Assembly (NCBI GenBank): GCA_022563275.1
Contig: JADFNR010000070.1
Location: forward strand, 1 to 17,890
DNA from: Chloroflexota bacterium
Lineage (GTDB): Bacteria > Chloroflexota > Dehalococcoidia > UBA3495
Reading direction: 5' to 3'
DNA length: 17,890 bases
Positions 6,094 through 14,125 of this stretch are shown one piece after another. Made by a program: the position numbers and the translations under genes. Within the stretch, counting starts at the first letter, position 1; every line of letters begins with the position of its first letter. A model generated the notes under the pieces. It did not search any database. It had not been told where the DNA came from and saw only the letters and a list, made by a program, of their open reading frames with translations.

Positions 6094-7584
6094 ATGAGAT
6101 TTAGATTGGGGCTGAGCGCTCCGGTGGCCGTGGCGGTATTTCTTGTAGCTCTTGCGGCTTGCGGGGACGATTCCGCCGCGAGCCCATCGGGCGCCGGGGG
6201 TCTAAACACACCCGACATCCAGGCCACGGTCACGGCCCTGGCGTTGTCGCAGGCCCGGGCCTTGACTCCAACTCCGCTGTCTCAGGGAGCGCGTCAAGAC
6301 CTTTTGGCCTTCGCGGCGGGCCTCAGGTCTACGTCGGATGATTGGGACCGTTTCCGTCAGGGCATGGACCAATGGCGCGAGGATGTGGCCGCCTGCGTGC
6401 CGGCGTCCGTGGAGTCGGCGCTCGAAACCTTTGCCGGCAGGGCTTTGGGAATAACTCAGACCGCCCGCGGGCTGGACCGTCTCCCGAACCTCGAGACCTT
6501 GGCCTCCCGCCTCACCGCCGCGGCCGAGCGGGAAGGGGCTGCATTCGAGACACTCAGCAATAACTGGACACCAAGCCGATCTTCAGAATCATTCCAGCAA
6601 CTGGCTTCGGCCCGTTCCGCGGCCGACCTGGTGCGCGGGCAAGTGACCCGGTCTCTACTGGCCAGACAGACCAGTCCGGATGACGCTAGCCGGAACGTTA
6701 TCGAGGGGTTTTCCTCGCAAATGGCGACTCTGAACTTGGACTGGGACCAATTTCATCGCGCTTATGACGCGTTCCGGACTGAGATAATCGATCCGGACGA
6801 GGAACCCTCCGGCAACCGCCTGGGGGGGTTACTGGTTCAATTCGATTCCATCGTGGACCAGATACGGGCGCTGCCCGACTCGGCCTTGACCCGGGATATC
6901 GCAGGCCGGCTGGCCGACGCCGCCGATGGGGAGCAACTGTTGCTCCGCAGACTCCTTGCCTCTGATGGTTCATTGACCGCAACGGTCACAGTGTTGCCTG
7001 ATAATTTGGTGATAACCGATACGGCCAACGGAAACGGCGGCCCCGATCTTTCTGGATTGGCGCTTAATGACGCAACCGTGTTTGACGTGTTCGACACCCA
7101 CATCGCCTCGGTAAACCGTCTGCGGAGGAGCCTTCGCAACGACCTCGACGATGCACGGGCCTCGTTGACAGATTCCGGGCAAGAGAACTTGGGTATCCTC
7201 CTCTGGCAGACGAGGTCGTTGGACCGCGAGTGGAACGATTTCCACGATAGCTACGACGAATGGCGGCGCACCAACGGAGGCTGCGACCAGGGCCAGGCAT
7301 TGGAAGCGCTGGGTCAACTGGCAGCGGATTTCGGCCAGACCGTGAGGGATATCGGCGATTTGTCCTCCGGTCCACTGGTCCGCAAGATGGGTGAACTTCT
7401 GTTGCAGGCAGCCGAACGGGAGCAGACGGCGGTGCTGTCCCTCCGTGAAACCTGGCGCTCCCTGGACACCAGCGCCTTTGGCCGGTATTCAGCGGACCGG
7501 TCATTCGCTGAGAGACTGCGCCGGCAGGCGGCCTTGGACCTACAAGACCTGTTGGCCCGCCATGGTCTCGCTTCAGGCGGTTAG
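6094..7584 (+). CDS. lipoprotein with three helical repeats, function unknown
   Basis: The N-terminus (MRFRLGLSAPVAVAVFLVAL) is a type II signal peptide with lipobox L-A-A-C23, so the mature protein is lipid-anchored outside the cytoplasmic membrane. The next part, TPDIQATVTALA and TPTP, is a linker style common in Chloroflexota lipoproteins. The rest contains three copies of a helical unit at residues about 83-160, 214-290 and 377-455. Each opens with a DWDxFxxxYDxW-like motif (SDDWDRFRQGMDQWR; LDWDQFHRAYDAFR; DREWNDFHDSYDEWR) and closes with LxxAAxxExxxLxxL. A further helix links each unit to the next. I know no family with this pattern. It follows the DUF4350-like gene after 31 bases and is last in the operon, so it may be an extracytoplasmic partner or substrate of the protease pair. 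Confidence 0.78.
   Translation: MRFRLGLSAPVAVAVFLVALAACGDDSAASPSGAGGLNTPDIQATVTALALSQARALTPTPLSQGARQDLLAFAAGLRSTSDDWDRFRQGMDQWREDVAACVPASVESALETFAGRALGITQTARGLDRLPNLETLASRLTAAAEREGAAFETLSNNWTPSRSSESFQQLASARSAADLVRGQVTRSLLARQTSPDDASRNVIEGFSSQMATLNLDWDQFHRAYDAFRTEIIDPDEEPSGNRLGGLLVQFDSIVDQIRALPDSALTRDIAGRLADAADGEQLLLRRLLASDGSLTATVTVLPDNLVITDTANGNGGPDLSGLALNDATVFDVFDTHIASVNRLRRSLRNDLDDARASLTDSGQENLGILLWQTRSLDREWNDFHDSYDEWRRTNGGCDQGQALEALGQLAADFGQTVRDIGDLSSGPLVRKMGELLLQAAEREQTAVLSLRETWRSLDTSAFGRYSADRSFAERLRRQAALDLQDLLARHGLASGG
6340..7458 (+). repeat. three diverged repeats within the lipoprotein gene
   Basis: Protein-level repeats encoded at about 6340-6573, 6733-6963 and 7222-7458. They share W/D/F/Y-W positions at the start and an AA-x-x-E helix near the end. 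DNA identity is low, so the duplications are old. Confidence 0.7.
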
Positions 7585-7727
7585 CCGGGACCGGCAAACC
7601 CCTGCATTAGGACCGTGGGTGGGTCAGGTTCCGCAGTGGAGTGCCCCTGGAATAATCAGGATGCATGGGGCGGCTCGTGTGCCAGACGGCGGCTCAGGCA
7701 CGGAAACGCGGACACAAAAGCCAGTTG

Positions 7728-8609
7728 CTAAGAGCCGTCTGACCACCGGTGCGGTAAACTGGCTAGTCTGCCGAACCCCAAGTCGTCGCATAGAGCCCGG
7801 TATTTCTCGCGGTCGACCCCTCTCCATTCCAGCGCCGCCAGAGACGCATCCATCGGGACGTTGGTGCGCAGCGTGGTCAGGTCCTTGTACAGGCGCGCCT
7901 CGCTGGCATGTGCATTCAGGCTGGCGGCCGCGGCGGCAGCCCCCCTGACCTTTACATCCCAATCAGCGGCATCATGGGGTATATCTTCGATGTGGCCGTA
8001 GCGGGCCAGCAATTGGGCTGATGTTTTGGCCCCCCATTTGGGGATGCCGGGAATACCATCGGCGGCGTCGCCGGTCAGGGCCAGCAGGTCTGGGATGGAA
8101 CCGGGGGAGACGCCGAATTTCTCCACCACGCCGGCTTCGTCAAACACCTTCTCCCGGCGGCGGTCATAGCAGACCACAGAATTGTCCCGGACCATCTGGG
8201 CCAGGTCTTTGTCCGGAGAGCAGATAACCACCTGTTCAACATCGGGTAGCCGGGCACAGTGGGTGGCGGCTGTCGCCAGGGCGTCGTCAGCCTCAAATTC
8301 GATCATTGGCCAGACCAAGATGCCCAGTGACTCTACCGCCCGTTCGGCCAGTTCGAACTGGGCCAGCAGGTCCGCCGGGGTGCCCTCGCCCGTCTTGTAA
8401 CCGGCGTACATGTCGTTTCGGAACGACTCCACAACATGATCGAAGGCGCAGCCGATGTGGGTCACTTGGTCTTCCCGGAGCAGGTAAAGAAGACTCTGAA
8501 CGATGCCGCGGACCGCTCCCACGGGACGCCCATCGGGAGCCTGGATCGGCGGAAGGGCGAAATAAGACCGGAACAATTCGTAGGTGCCGTCCACCAGATA
8601 GACCTTCAT
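7728..8609 (-). CDS. stand-alone 5'-3' exonuclease (PolA N-terminal / FEN family)
   Basis: The 293-residue protein equals the exonuclease domain of DNA polymerase I without the polymerase. Metal-binding acids are in place: D7 (LVDGTY), D57 (AFDH), E106/D108/D109 (EFEADDA), D133/D135 (SPDKD) and D181/D184 (LTGDAADGIPG). The helix-hairpin-helix-like segment GIPGIPKWGAKTSAQLL (185-201) matches the family. It would remove RNA primers or flaps in replication and repair. The start follows the transporter gene by 32 bases with GGGG upstream, so the two may share a transcript though their roles do not obviously connect. Stand-alone forms are frequent in bacteria that also have full-length PolA; whether PolA exists here is not visible. 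Confidence 0.9.
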   Translation of the reverse strand: MKVYLVDGTYELFRSYFALPPIQAPDGRPVGAVRGIVQSLLYLLREDQVTHIGCAFDHVVESFRNDMYAGYKTGEGTPADLLAQFELAERAVESLGILVWPMIEFEADDALATAATHCARLPDVEQVVICSPDKDLAQMVRDNSVVCYDRRREKVFDEAGVVEKFGVSPGSIPDLLALTGDAADGIPGIPKWGAKTSAQLLARYGHIEDIPHDAADWDVKVRGAAAAAASLNAHASEARLYKDLTTLRTNVPMDASLAALEWRGVDREKYRALCDDLGFGRLASLPHRWSDGS

Positions 8610-8641
8610 AGCACCCCATATCCCGGCGTTTTCGGTCTCGG

Positions 8642-10356
8642 TTACTCGGTGAAATACACGTACCGGTATTTGGGAATCACCAACGGAAACAGGAAGTAAT
8701 CCTGCACGTTAGGCTTGATCAGGACCGAGCCTCCGTTCGAGTGCCACAAGGGCACCCACGGCGCGTCTTCGACAATGATCTTCTCGGCTTGGTGATACAG
8801 TTCGAACCTGGCTGTCTCGTCCATCTCGACACGAGCCCGCTCCAACAAGACATCCAGCTGAGGATTTGAGTAATCCGACTGATTATTGCTGCTCTCGCTG
8901 TGGAATAGGACATCCAAGAAGTTTTCTGGGTCTGGGTAATCCGCGATCCAACCGAGACCGCCGAACATCTGGAACCTATTTTGGTGGAGGTCTTGCAGGA
9001 AGATGGCCCACTCTGTTTGGAGGATCGAGATCTCCACACCTAGGTTCTCCTCCCACATCGCCAACATGGCCTCGATGGAAGGGTTTATCGCGGCGCCAAA
9101 GCTGCCGGGGAGCGTGAGTGTGATCCTAGGCAATTCGCCGGTCCCGTATTTGGATTCCCGGAGCAACTGGAGTGCCTTTACGGGGTCATAATCGTAGCCC
9201 TTCAGGTCCGGATTGTAGCCAGGGAATCCGGGCGGCAGGATGCCCTGCGCCGGCACCATCAGGTCTTGGAGCAGAGTGCTGGCCAGAGTCTTCCGGTCAA
9301 CGGCGTAGTTGAAAGCCTGCCTGACTTTGACATCGTCGAACGGTGGCTGGGTTGTGTTGAATCCAAAGTAGTCCACGTCAAACTGAGGCGGAGCCAATAC
9401 GATCTCTTTGCTCAGAGGATTGGACGGGTCGGAAACTCCGGCCAGCAACGTCAAAGGGATCCCGGTGATGTGCAACTCGTCGTTCTCGTACATCAGCATG
9501 CTGTTGCCGCCGCTGATCAGGAATTCGACCGCATCCAACTTGGCCGGTCCCAGGTGATAGTCCTCGAATCTTGTCAGCAGAAGCACTTCGCCCGGAATGT
9601 ACTCGCCCAGCCGGAAGGGCCCGGTGCCGTTGGGTTCAAAGATCCATTTCCGGCCGGATTCCACGTTCTCCCGGTCTAGGACAAAACTCACGGGGTAAGT
9701 GAGTTTGGAAAGAAAATAAGGTTTGGGGGCGTCAATAGTGATCGTCAACGTGCGGTCATTGATCACCCGGATACCGGAGATCTCAGTGGCGGCCCCCGAC
9801 AGCCGTTCCCTCACGCCGACAATGTCACCCAAGAAAACACTGGCGTTGAACGCCTCGGTGGCCGGATCGGCCGCCCTTTCAAGAGACCACTTAATGTCGC
9901 CGGCCGTGACTGACCGCCCGTTGTGGAACTTGGCGTTGGGCCGGATGCGAAAGGTCGTGGTGGCACCGTCGGAACTGACGTCCCAACCTTCCGCCAGGTC
10001 GCCCACGATGGCTATGTTCTTGTCGATGGTCATCAGGCCGCCAAAGATCTCCACGGCGTATATTGCCGAGTTGACATCGGTGGTCAGGTGGGGGTCCAAG
10101 GTGGGGGGGTCCGCGCCCAGCCGGAGGAAGGTGCCTCCTTCCACGATCTTCGAGCTAACGGAAGGAACCGCGGGTGCGCTGGTTACTTGCGGGACTGGAT
10201 GGAAGTTGTGGAAGACCCAGATGCGGATGAGCCCTGGGGCGCCGCAGTAGGAACCGGATCGCCCGCGGAATCGAGCGGCGAGCGCGTGGGGGTGCTCGAC
10301 GAACACGCGATCGCCACCACGAGAAGCAACGATAGTAATGCGAAAACGGGTTTCAT
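8642..10356 (-). CDS. peptide-type ABC transporter substrate-binding lipoprotein with an apparent frameshift
   Basis: The body (for example GGTFLRLGADPPTLDPHL, FGGLMTIDKN, FRIRPNAKFHNGRSVTAGDIKW) is a family 5 solute-binding protein (SBP_bac_5) for oligopeptides, nickel or similar ligands. Its frame runs on upstream without a signal peptide. In another frame, an ATG at 10356 after GAGG encodes MKPVFALLSLLLVVAIACSS, a clear lipoprotein signal with lipobox A-I-A-C18, plus a Ser/Thr/Pro linker, then stops at 10185-10183. Adding one C at the CCC run at 10191-10193 joins the two frames smoothly (linker ...TTSIQSP then QVTSAPAVP). So this is either a one-base deletion, a sequencing error, or a recently inactivated gene. 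The transporter's permease and ATPase genes are not adjacent. Confidence 0.85.
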
Positions 10357-10476
10357 CCTAATCCTCGCTTAACGGTCCCGTCATCGGGGTAGCCGCGTCC
10401 TGCATGCAGTCTCAATGTTGGGTATGTACGAGGCCCCGTGCCGGTCCCGGCAACGTTTCGTCTGTGCCCCAAGCTA

Positions 10477-10482
10477 ATTATG
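10477..10482 (-). promoter_or_regulatory. possible -10 box (CATAAT) for the transporter gene
   Basis: The minus strand reads CATAAT about 120 bases before the signal-peptide ATG, with no good -35. The 10357-10639 gap between the divergent transporter and kinase genes otherwise shows nothing clear. Confidence 0.2.
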
Positions 10483-10563
10483 CCCTTTGCTTGGTGTTAA
10501 TGGAAGCGGTCCTTTTTCGGCCGGGTCCCAAGGCGTTTAGATCTGGATGTTTCAGGGATTGGC

Positions 10564-10569
10564 TATACT
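10564..10569 (+). promoter_or_regulatory. possible -10 box (TATACT) for the kinase gene
   Basis: TATACT sits about 70 bases before the preferred kinase start and after the alternative ATG at 10547; if used, it rules that ATG out. The -35 region is poor. Confidence 0.35.
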
Positions 10570-10639
10570 GGTCTCCCAAAGGATACGACATGACGCCATT
10601 ACCGGATTGCCTAGCGCCGGACTACGGACCTTGCAGCAG

Positions 10640-11608
10640 ATGAACAGCAGCCAGACACCAGATATTCTTCCCGGTGGCGAGGTGGTGTGTTTCGGCGTGC
10701 TGAGTTACCTGCAGCTGATGGTCGTGGACCAAGTGCCCGTTCACAACGGTGGAACGCCAATCCGGCAATTGACCGACTCCTACGGCGACGACGCCGGCAT
10801 CGTGGCCGGCATGCTCCACCAATGGGGACAGAATACCAGGTTCATCCCGTCCGCCGTGGGCGATGACGAATTGGGCAGAAAGGTGGCATCTACCGTCGGC
10901 CGTTTGGGCGTGCCCGTCCGTGTGAACGTCGACCCCGCCGTCGCCACCGTCGCCGAGCTTTCCATCGCTGACCCCAGCGGCGCGCGGACCTATTTCTACC
11001 AGCGGACTCCGGAGTTGTTGGCCACGCTGGACGCCGCCGACCTGACACCCTTGGAGGGCGCCGCCTACCTGTACGTCGATTGGTACGACGGAGACCACAT
11101 CCTACGGCCCATGCGGGCGGCTTTCTCGCAGGGCGTGCCGGTCTTCGTGAACCTGGAATCCCAATACGCCAACCGTGACCTATTGTCCAAGCTGGTCCCC
11201 TACGTCACCGTCTGCCAGGTATCGGCTGATGGACCGTCTGACGGAACGCCCGATGGAACGGATAGGGGAGACGATATGGAGTCCATCGCCGACGGCTTGC
11301 TAAGTGCCGGGGTCAACACGGTTTTGGTCACGGGAGGGAGCCGCGGCTCTCTGGTGGCGGATGCAGGACAAAAGGTCCGGGTGATCGCGCCTGTGGTGGA
11401 CGTGGTTGACGGCAACGGGGCCGGCTCTTGCTTCTCCGCTGCCTTCATCTACGGGAGCTTGCGGGGATGGTCCTTGGAACGGTGCGCCCGCTTCGCCACC
11501 GCCCAGGCCAGCCTAAAGTGCGGCGTTGCCGGATACGACGTGGCTTCCGTAGGGGAGGGCGAGCGCCTAGCCGCCACTCTGCGGGCCGAGATCGAAATAC
11601 GGACCTAA
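10640..11608 (+). CDS. PfkB-family sugar/nucleoside kinase with GAGS in place of GAGD
   Basis: Ribokinase-family enzymes phosphorylate sugars or nucleosides with ATP. Visible marks are NGGTPIRQLTDSYGDD (near residue 36 onward), the SAVGDDELG motif, an ADPSGARTYFY strand, VLVTGGSRGSLV, and the signature DGNGAGSCFSAAFIYG near the end. In that signature the anion-hole GAG is intact, but the catalytic base Asp (GAGD) is Ser263. This may mean weak or lost kinase activity, or a different base. A Gly/Asp-rich insert (GPSDGTPDGTDRGDD) lies around residues 198-212. I chose the ATG at 10640 because the domain begins right after it; the frame also has an ATG at 10547, which would add 31 residues of unlikely sequence. 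Its stop lies one base from that of the nuclease-like gene on the other strand. Confidence 0.8.
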   Translation: MNSSQTPDILPGGEVVCFGVLSYLQLMVVDQVPVHNGGTPIRQLTDSYGDDAGIVAGMLHQWGQNTRFIPSAVGDDELGRKVASTVGRLGVPVRVNVDPAVATVAELSIADPSGARTYFYQRTPELLATLDAADLTPLEGAAYLYVDWYDGDHILRPMRAAFSQGVPVFVNLESQYANRDLLSKLVPYVTVCQVSADGPSDGTPDGTDRGDDMESIADGLLSAGVNTVLVTGGSRGSLVADAGQKVRVIAPVVDVVDGNGAGSCFSAAFIYGSLRGWSLERCARFATAQASLKCGVAGYDVASVGEGERLAATLRAEIEIRT

Positions 11609-11609
11609 T

Positions 11610-12743
11610 TTAAACCACGTCGCGTAATTGTTCGACGACGTCGGCGACAGCTAACTGAATTTCATTTTCCGAAGCAACCACCACTTCCGGTGCAAAATGA
11701 TGACCCGACGCACTGCCATTTTTAATCAGACGTGAGCCGAGGATTTTTGACGCACGATTCGCGAAATTCTCCAATACGGACTTAACGGGTTCGGTTACTT
11801 CAACGCTCAATGAATCATAGCCAAGCGTTAAATCAACGAAGCTGCCCCAGCCTCTTCGTCCTGGAGGAAACGCCCAAACTATGCTTATAGGAACACTCAT
11901 CCCAGATTTGTAGTAACGAACCGATGTGCCTGTTGATCCCCATTCGAAGCGCAACCCTTGTTGCTCAAAATGATCAAATAGGTTTGCCATTGCCTGCCGA
12001 TAGTCGTCATCAATTAATTCCTCAAGGAATTGCATCCTATTTACTGGTGTTCCACTACTCTTTGTTATCCGTTTCAACGACGGTTTTACGACCGTTCTTG
12101 CTTCATATGCGGTCTCTTCCGCACCTGCAAACTTAACGACTTCGACGCCAAAAAATCTAGCGGAGACCATGGCGCCATTCAAATATTCGATGGTCTGCTG
12201 AATCTCTTTGGTGATTCTTTGGGCGACCACGGCATAATGGAACGCACCGGTTTGGAGTCTTGCGGATAATGTATTCTCAAACCCAGAAGCATCCTCCTCG
12301 GAAAATCCATCCCAAAATTCAGTGGCGGCGTCAACTAATGAGGCTTTCCCTTTGAGCACCGAATCCTGGCAGCGGTCACTGCTAAAGTACGTCTTCGCCA
12401 CTGACGTCTCGAAACGCTCAAAAGACATGTTCCAGATGTGAGACCCATAATCCAATAACTGGGCCAAAACATTTCGGAAATCTGGATTTTGTGGACCGGT
12501 CTTGAATTCGAGAACAATTACGTCTCCGGTTCGGGCAAGGCCAACCATGTCCACAGCTCCCGAAGGCACTTGTGCCTGGACGGCAACAACCATCATTGGT
12601 CCAGGTAGGTCCAACTCCTCGATCGGAAACAAGTCCGGATTTTCCTTTAGGAACAGTTCGAGTTCAGCCTCGCTGTCGGCGAGAGTCTCTATTAAAGTCC
12701 TCCGGATGCCATCAGTACCTTCGACGATCATCTTCCGCGCCAA
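11610..12743 (-). CDS. PD-(D/E)XK nuclease-like protein (NucS/DUF91-like core)
   Basis: Residues about 60-100 (numbered from the TTG start) contain VDMVGLARTGDVIVLEFKTG: D65, then E79-F-K81, the D...ExK metal site of the PD-(D/E)XK fold. The segment VLAQLLDYGSHIW behind it is the helix found in NucS-like and DUF91-type endonucleases (LDLLxxD...ELKRG...QLLDY). The C-terminal 200 residues are not recognised. A TTG start at 12743 has a perfect GGAGGT six bases ahead, so I prefer it to the upstream TTG at 12779 or the ATG at 12731. The stretch is visibly poorer in G+C than the genes on either side, with codons such as TTA, AAT and ATA, which suggests transfer. A defence or repair role is possible, but no partner gene adjoins it. 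Confidence 0.72.
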   Translation of the reverse strand: MARKMIVEGTDGIRRTLIETLADSEAELELFLKENPDLFPIEELDLPGPMMVVAVQAQVPSGAVDMVGLARTGDVIVLEFKTGPQNPDFRNVLAQLLDYGSHIWNMSFERFETSVAKTYFSSDRCQDSVLKGKASLVDAATEFWDGFSEEDASGFENTLSARLQTGAFHYAVVAQRITKEIQQTIEYLNGAMVSARFFGVEVVKFAGAEETAYEARTVVKPSLKRITKSSGTPVNRMQFLEELIDDDYRQAMANLFDHFEQQGLRFEWGSTGTSVRYYKSGMSVPISIVWAFPPGRRGWGSFVDLTLGYDSLSVEVTEPVKSVLENFANRASKILGSRLIKNGSASGHHFAPEVVVASENEIQLAVADVVEQLRDVV

Positions 12744-12749
12744 CTTGCT

Positions 12750-12755
12750 ACCTCC
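12750..12755 (-). promoter_or_regulatory. ribosome binding site GGAGGT deciding the nuclease start
   Basis: A perfect Shine-Dalgarno sequence six bases before a TTG codon (12743-12741). It favours that TTG over the upstream TTG at 12779. Confidence 0.6.
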
Positions 12756-12764
12756 GAGTTTCTG

Positions 12765-12797
12765 AAAAAAAGCGCCCAAGCGATGCTCAGAACGCTT
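12765..12797 (-). terminator. possible terminator between oxidoreductase and nuclease genes
   Basis: On the minus strand AAGCG (12797-12793) can pair with CGCTT next to a run of seven T (12771-12765). The loop is long (about 18 bases) and the stem short, so it is a weak case. Confidence 0.35.
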
Positions 12798-12818
12798 CTA
12801 GCAAATTCAGGCTCCCGG

Positions 12819-14000
12819 TTAGGCGACCTTGGCCTCGGCGAACGCCGGGATCACCTCTTTGCCGTACAGTTCGATTGACTCCATCACCCGGTCGTGGGGG
12901 ATGGTCTCTGTCTGCATGATGAGCATGACCTGGTCGACGCCGACGTCTTCATAGGTCTTGATGGTGTTGATGCAGCTTTCGGGGTTGCCGGCGATGATGA
13001 CGCCCCGGTCGGACAGGACGTTGGCGTCCAGTTCGGCCACGGCCGCCCGGGCTGCGCCCGGACCCGAGTCCAGGGAGATCCCCGCCTCCGCCGCCTGGGC
13101 CTTGTGTTCATCGTCGGACTGGCGCAGCCAGCGGCCGAAGTCCGCCTTCAGGTTGTCCGGCACCCCGCCCCAGGACTCCAATAACTCTTCGTAGGCGTTG
13201 ATGCGGCCTTGGATGTAGGGTTTGTCCGGCCCGAAGAAGGTCTTCATGGACTCGGCGCACAGTTCTTTGGCCTCTTGGTCGTCCTTGCCACAGAAGGAGT
13301 GGACGTTGTTGGCCCAGTAATCATTGATCTCCGCGCCAACCGGGTCGGCGTCCTTGATGGCGTCCCGGTAGACCTTGACGTGCTCTTTGAGGATGTCCAC
13401 GGCGTACGAGGCCGACGACAGCACGCCGATGCCCTTCTGCGCCGCCAACCGGAAGCTCTCGGTCTGGGTACAGGCTAAATACATACGGGGATGGGGCTTC
13501 TGGAACGGCTTGGGCAGCACCCGCCGCGGCGGAACGTTCCAGAACTTCCCTTCCCAGGAGAATTCGTCGGACTGCCAGATCTGGGGAATCATCGTGATCG
13601 CCTCTTCCCACCGCTCCCGGGTCTCCCGGGGGTCGATGCCCTGGCCAACCTGCTCGTAGGCGTTGGAGCGTCCGGTGCCGAATTCCACCCGGCCGTTGGT
13701 CAGTTGATCGACCATCGCCACCCGTTCCGCCACCCGGATTGGGTGATGGTTGGGCAGGACGGACACCCCGAAGCCGATGCGTATGTTCTTAGTACGTTGG
13801 CTGAGAGCGCCGAACATGACTTCGGGACAGGGCGAACCGGAGAACCCCATCAGGAAGTGGTGCTCCACGAACCAGACGTTGTCGAAGCCCACCTGGTCGG
13901 CCAGTTCGCACTGGTCCAGGGTCTCGCGGTACAGGAGGTTCCAGTCCACATCATTGCCCTCGAAGGGGCGCTGCATCTCAAATAGGAGTCCGAATTTCAT
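12819..14000 (-). CDS. LLM-class flavin/F420-dependent oxidoreductase (bacterial luciferase-like)
   Basis: A 393-residue TIM-barrel protein of the bacterial luciferase-like monooxygenase superfamily. It starts MKFGLLFEMQRP after AAAGGA. Visible marks are FDNVWFVEHHFLMGFSGSPCP (39-59), the strand IRIGFGVSVLPNHHPIRVAERVAMVDQLTNGRVEFGTGRS (73-112, the superfamily's hallmark sequence), and a C-terminal helix with GVIIAGNPESCINTIKTYEDVGVDQVML. FMN or F420 cannot be told apart by eye. The frame is open to 14513, but the part above 14000 is antisense to the acetamidase gene and has no support. It lies 125 bases downstream of the acetamidase on the same strand and may share its promoter. The substrate is unknown; an amide- or nitrogen-compound-related step would fit the context. 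Confidence 0.88.
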   Translation of the reverse strand: MKFGLLFEMQRPFEGNDVDWNLLYRETLDQCELADQVGFDNVWFVEHHFLMGFSGSPCPEVMFGALSQRTKNIRIGFGVSVLPNHHPIRVAERVAMVDQLTNGRVEFGTGRSNAYEQVGQGIDPRETRERWEEAITMIPQIWQSDEFSWEGKFWNVPPRRVLPKPFQKPHPRMYLACTQTESFRLAAQKGIGVLSSASYAVDILKEHVKVYRDAIKDADPVGAEINDYWANNVHSFCGKDDQEAKELCAESMKTFFGPDKPYIQGRINAYEELLESWGGVPDNLKADFGRWLRQSDDEHKAQAAEAGISLDSGPGAARAAVAELDANVLSDRGVIIAGNPESCINTIKTYEDVGVDQVMLIMQTETIPHDRVMESIELYGKEVIPAFAEAKVA

Positions 14001-14074
14001 GTCATTGTTCCTTTGGATCGTTGATTCAGTGGCTTTGGCCGGTGGCGCACGCCGCCATCTGGCCGGTTTCGGAG

Positions 14075-14080
14075 AGTATA
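14075..14080 (-). promoter_or_regulatory. possible -10 box (TATACT) before the oxidoreductase
   Basis: The minus strand reads TATACT 74 bases before the ATG at 14000, in the gap after the acetamidase. No matching -35, so this may be chance. Confidence 0.22.
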
Positions 14081-14125
14081 TCGCATCGTGGTATGGACCG
14101 GCGCCGTGGCCCTTCGTCCGGCGGA

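Noticed and set aside
7683..7741. Inverted repeat CAGACGGC/GCCGTCTG between the convergent lipoprotein and exonuclease genes
   Set aside because: Eight bases with a gap of 43 can occur by chance in this G+C-rich region, and there is no T run.
7391..7948. Plus-strand frame of 185 codons across the lipoprotein/exonuclease junction
   Set aside because: It overlaps two well-supported genes in other frames, has no ribosome site and has a composition typical of shadow frames.
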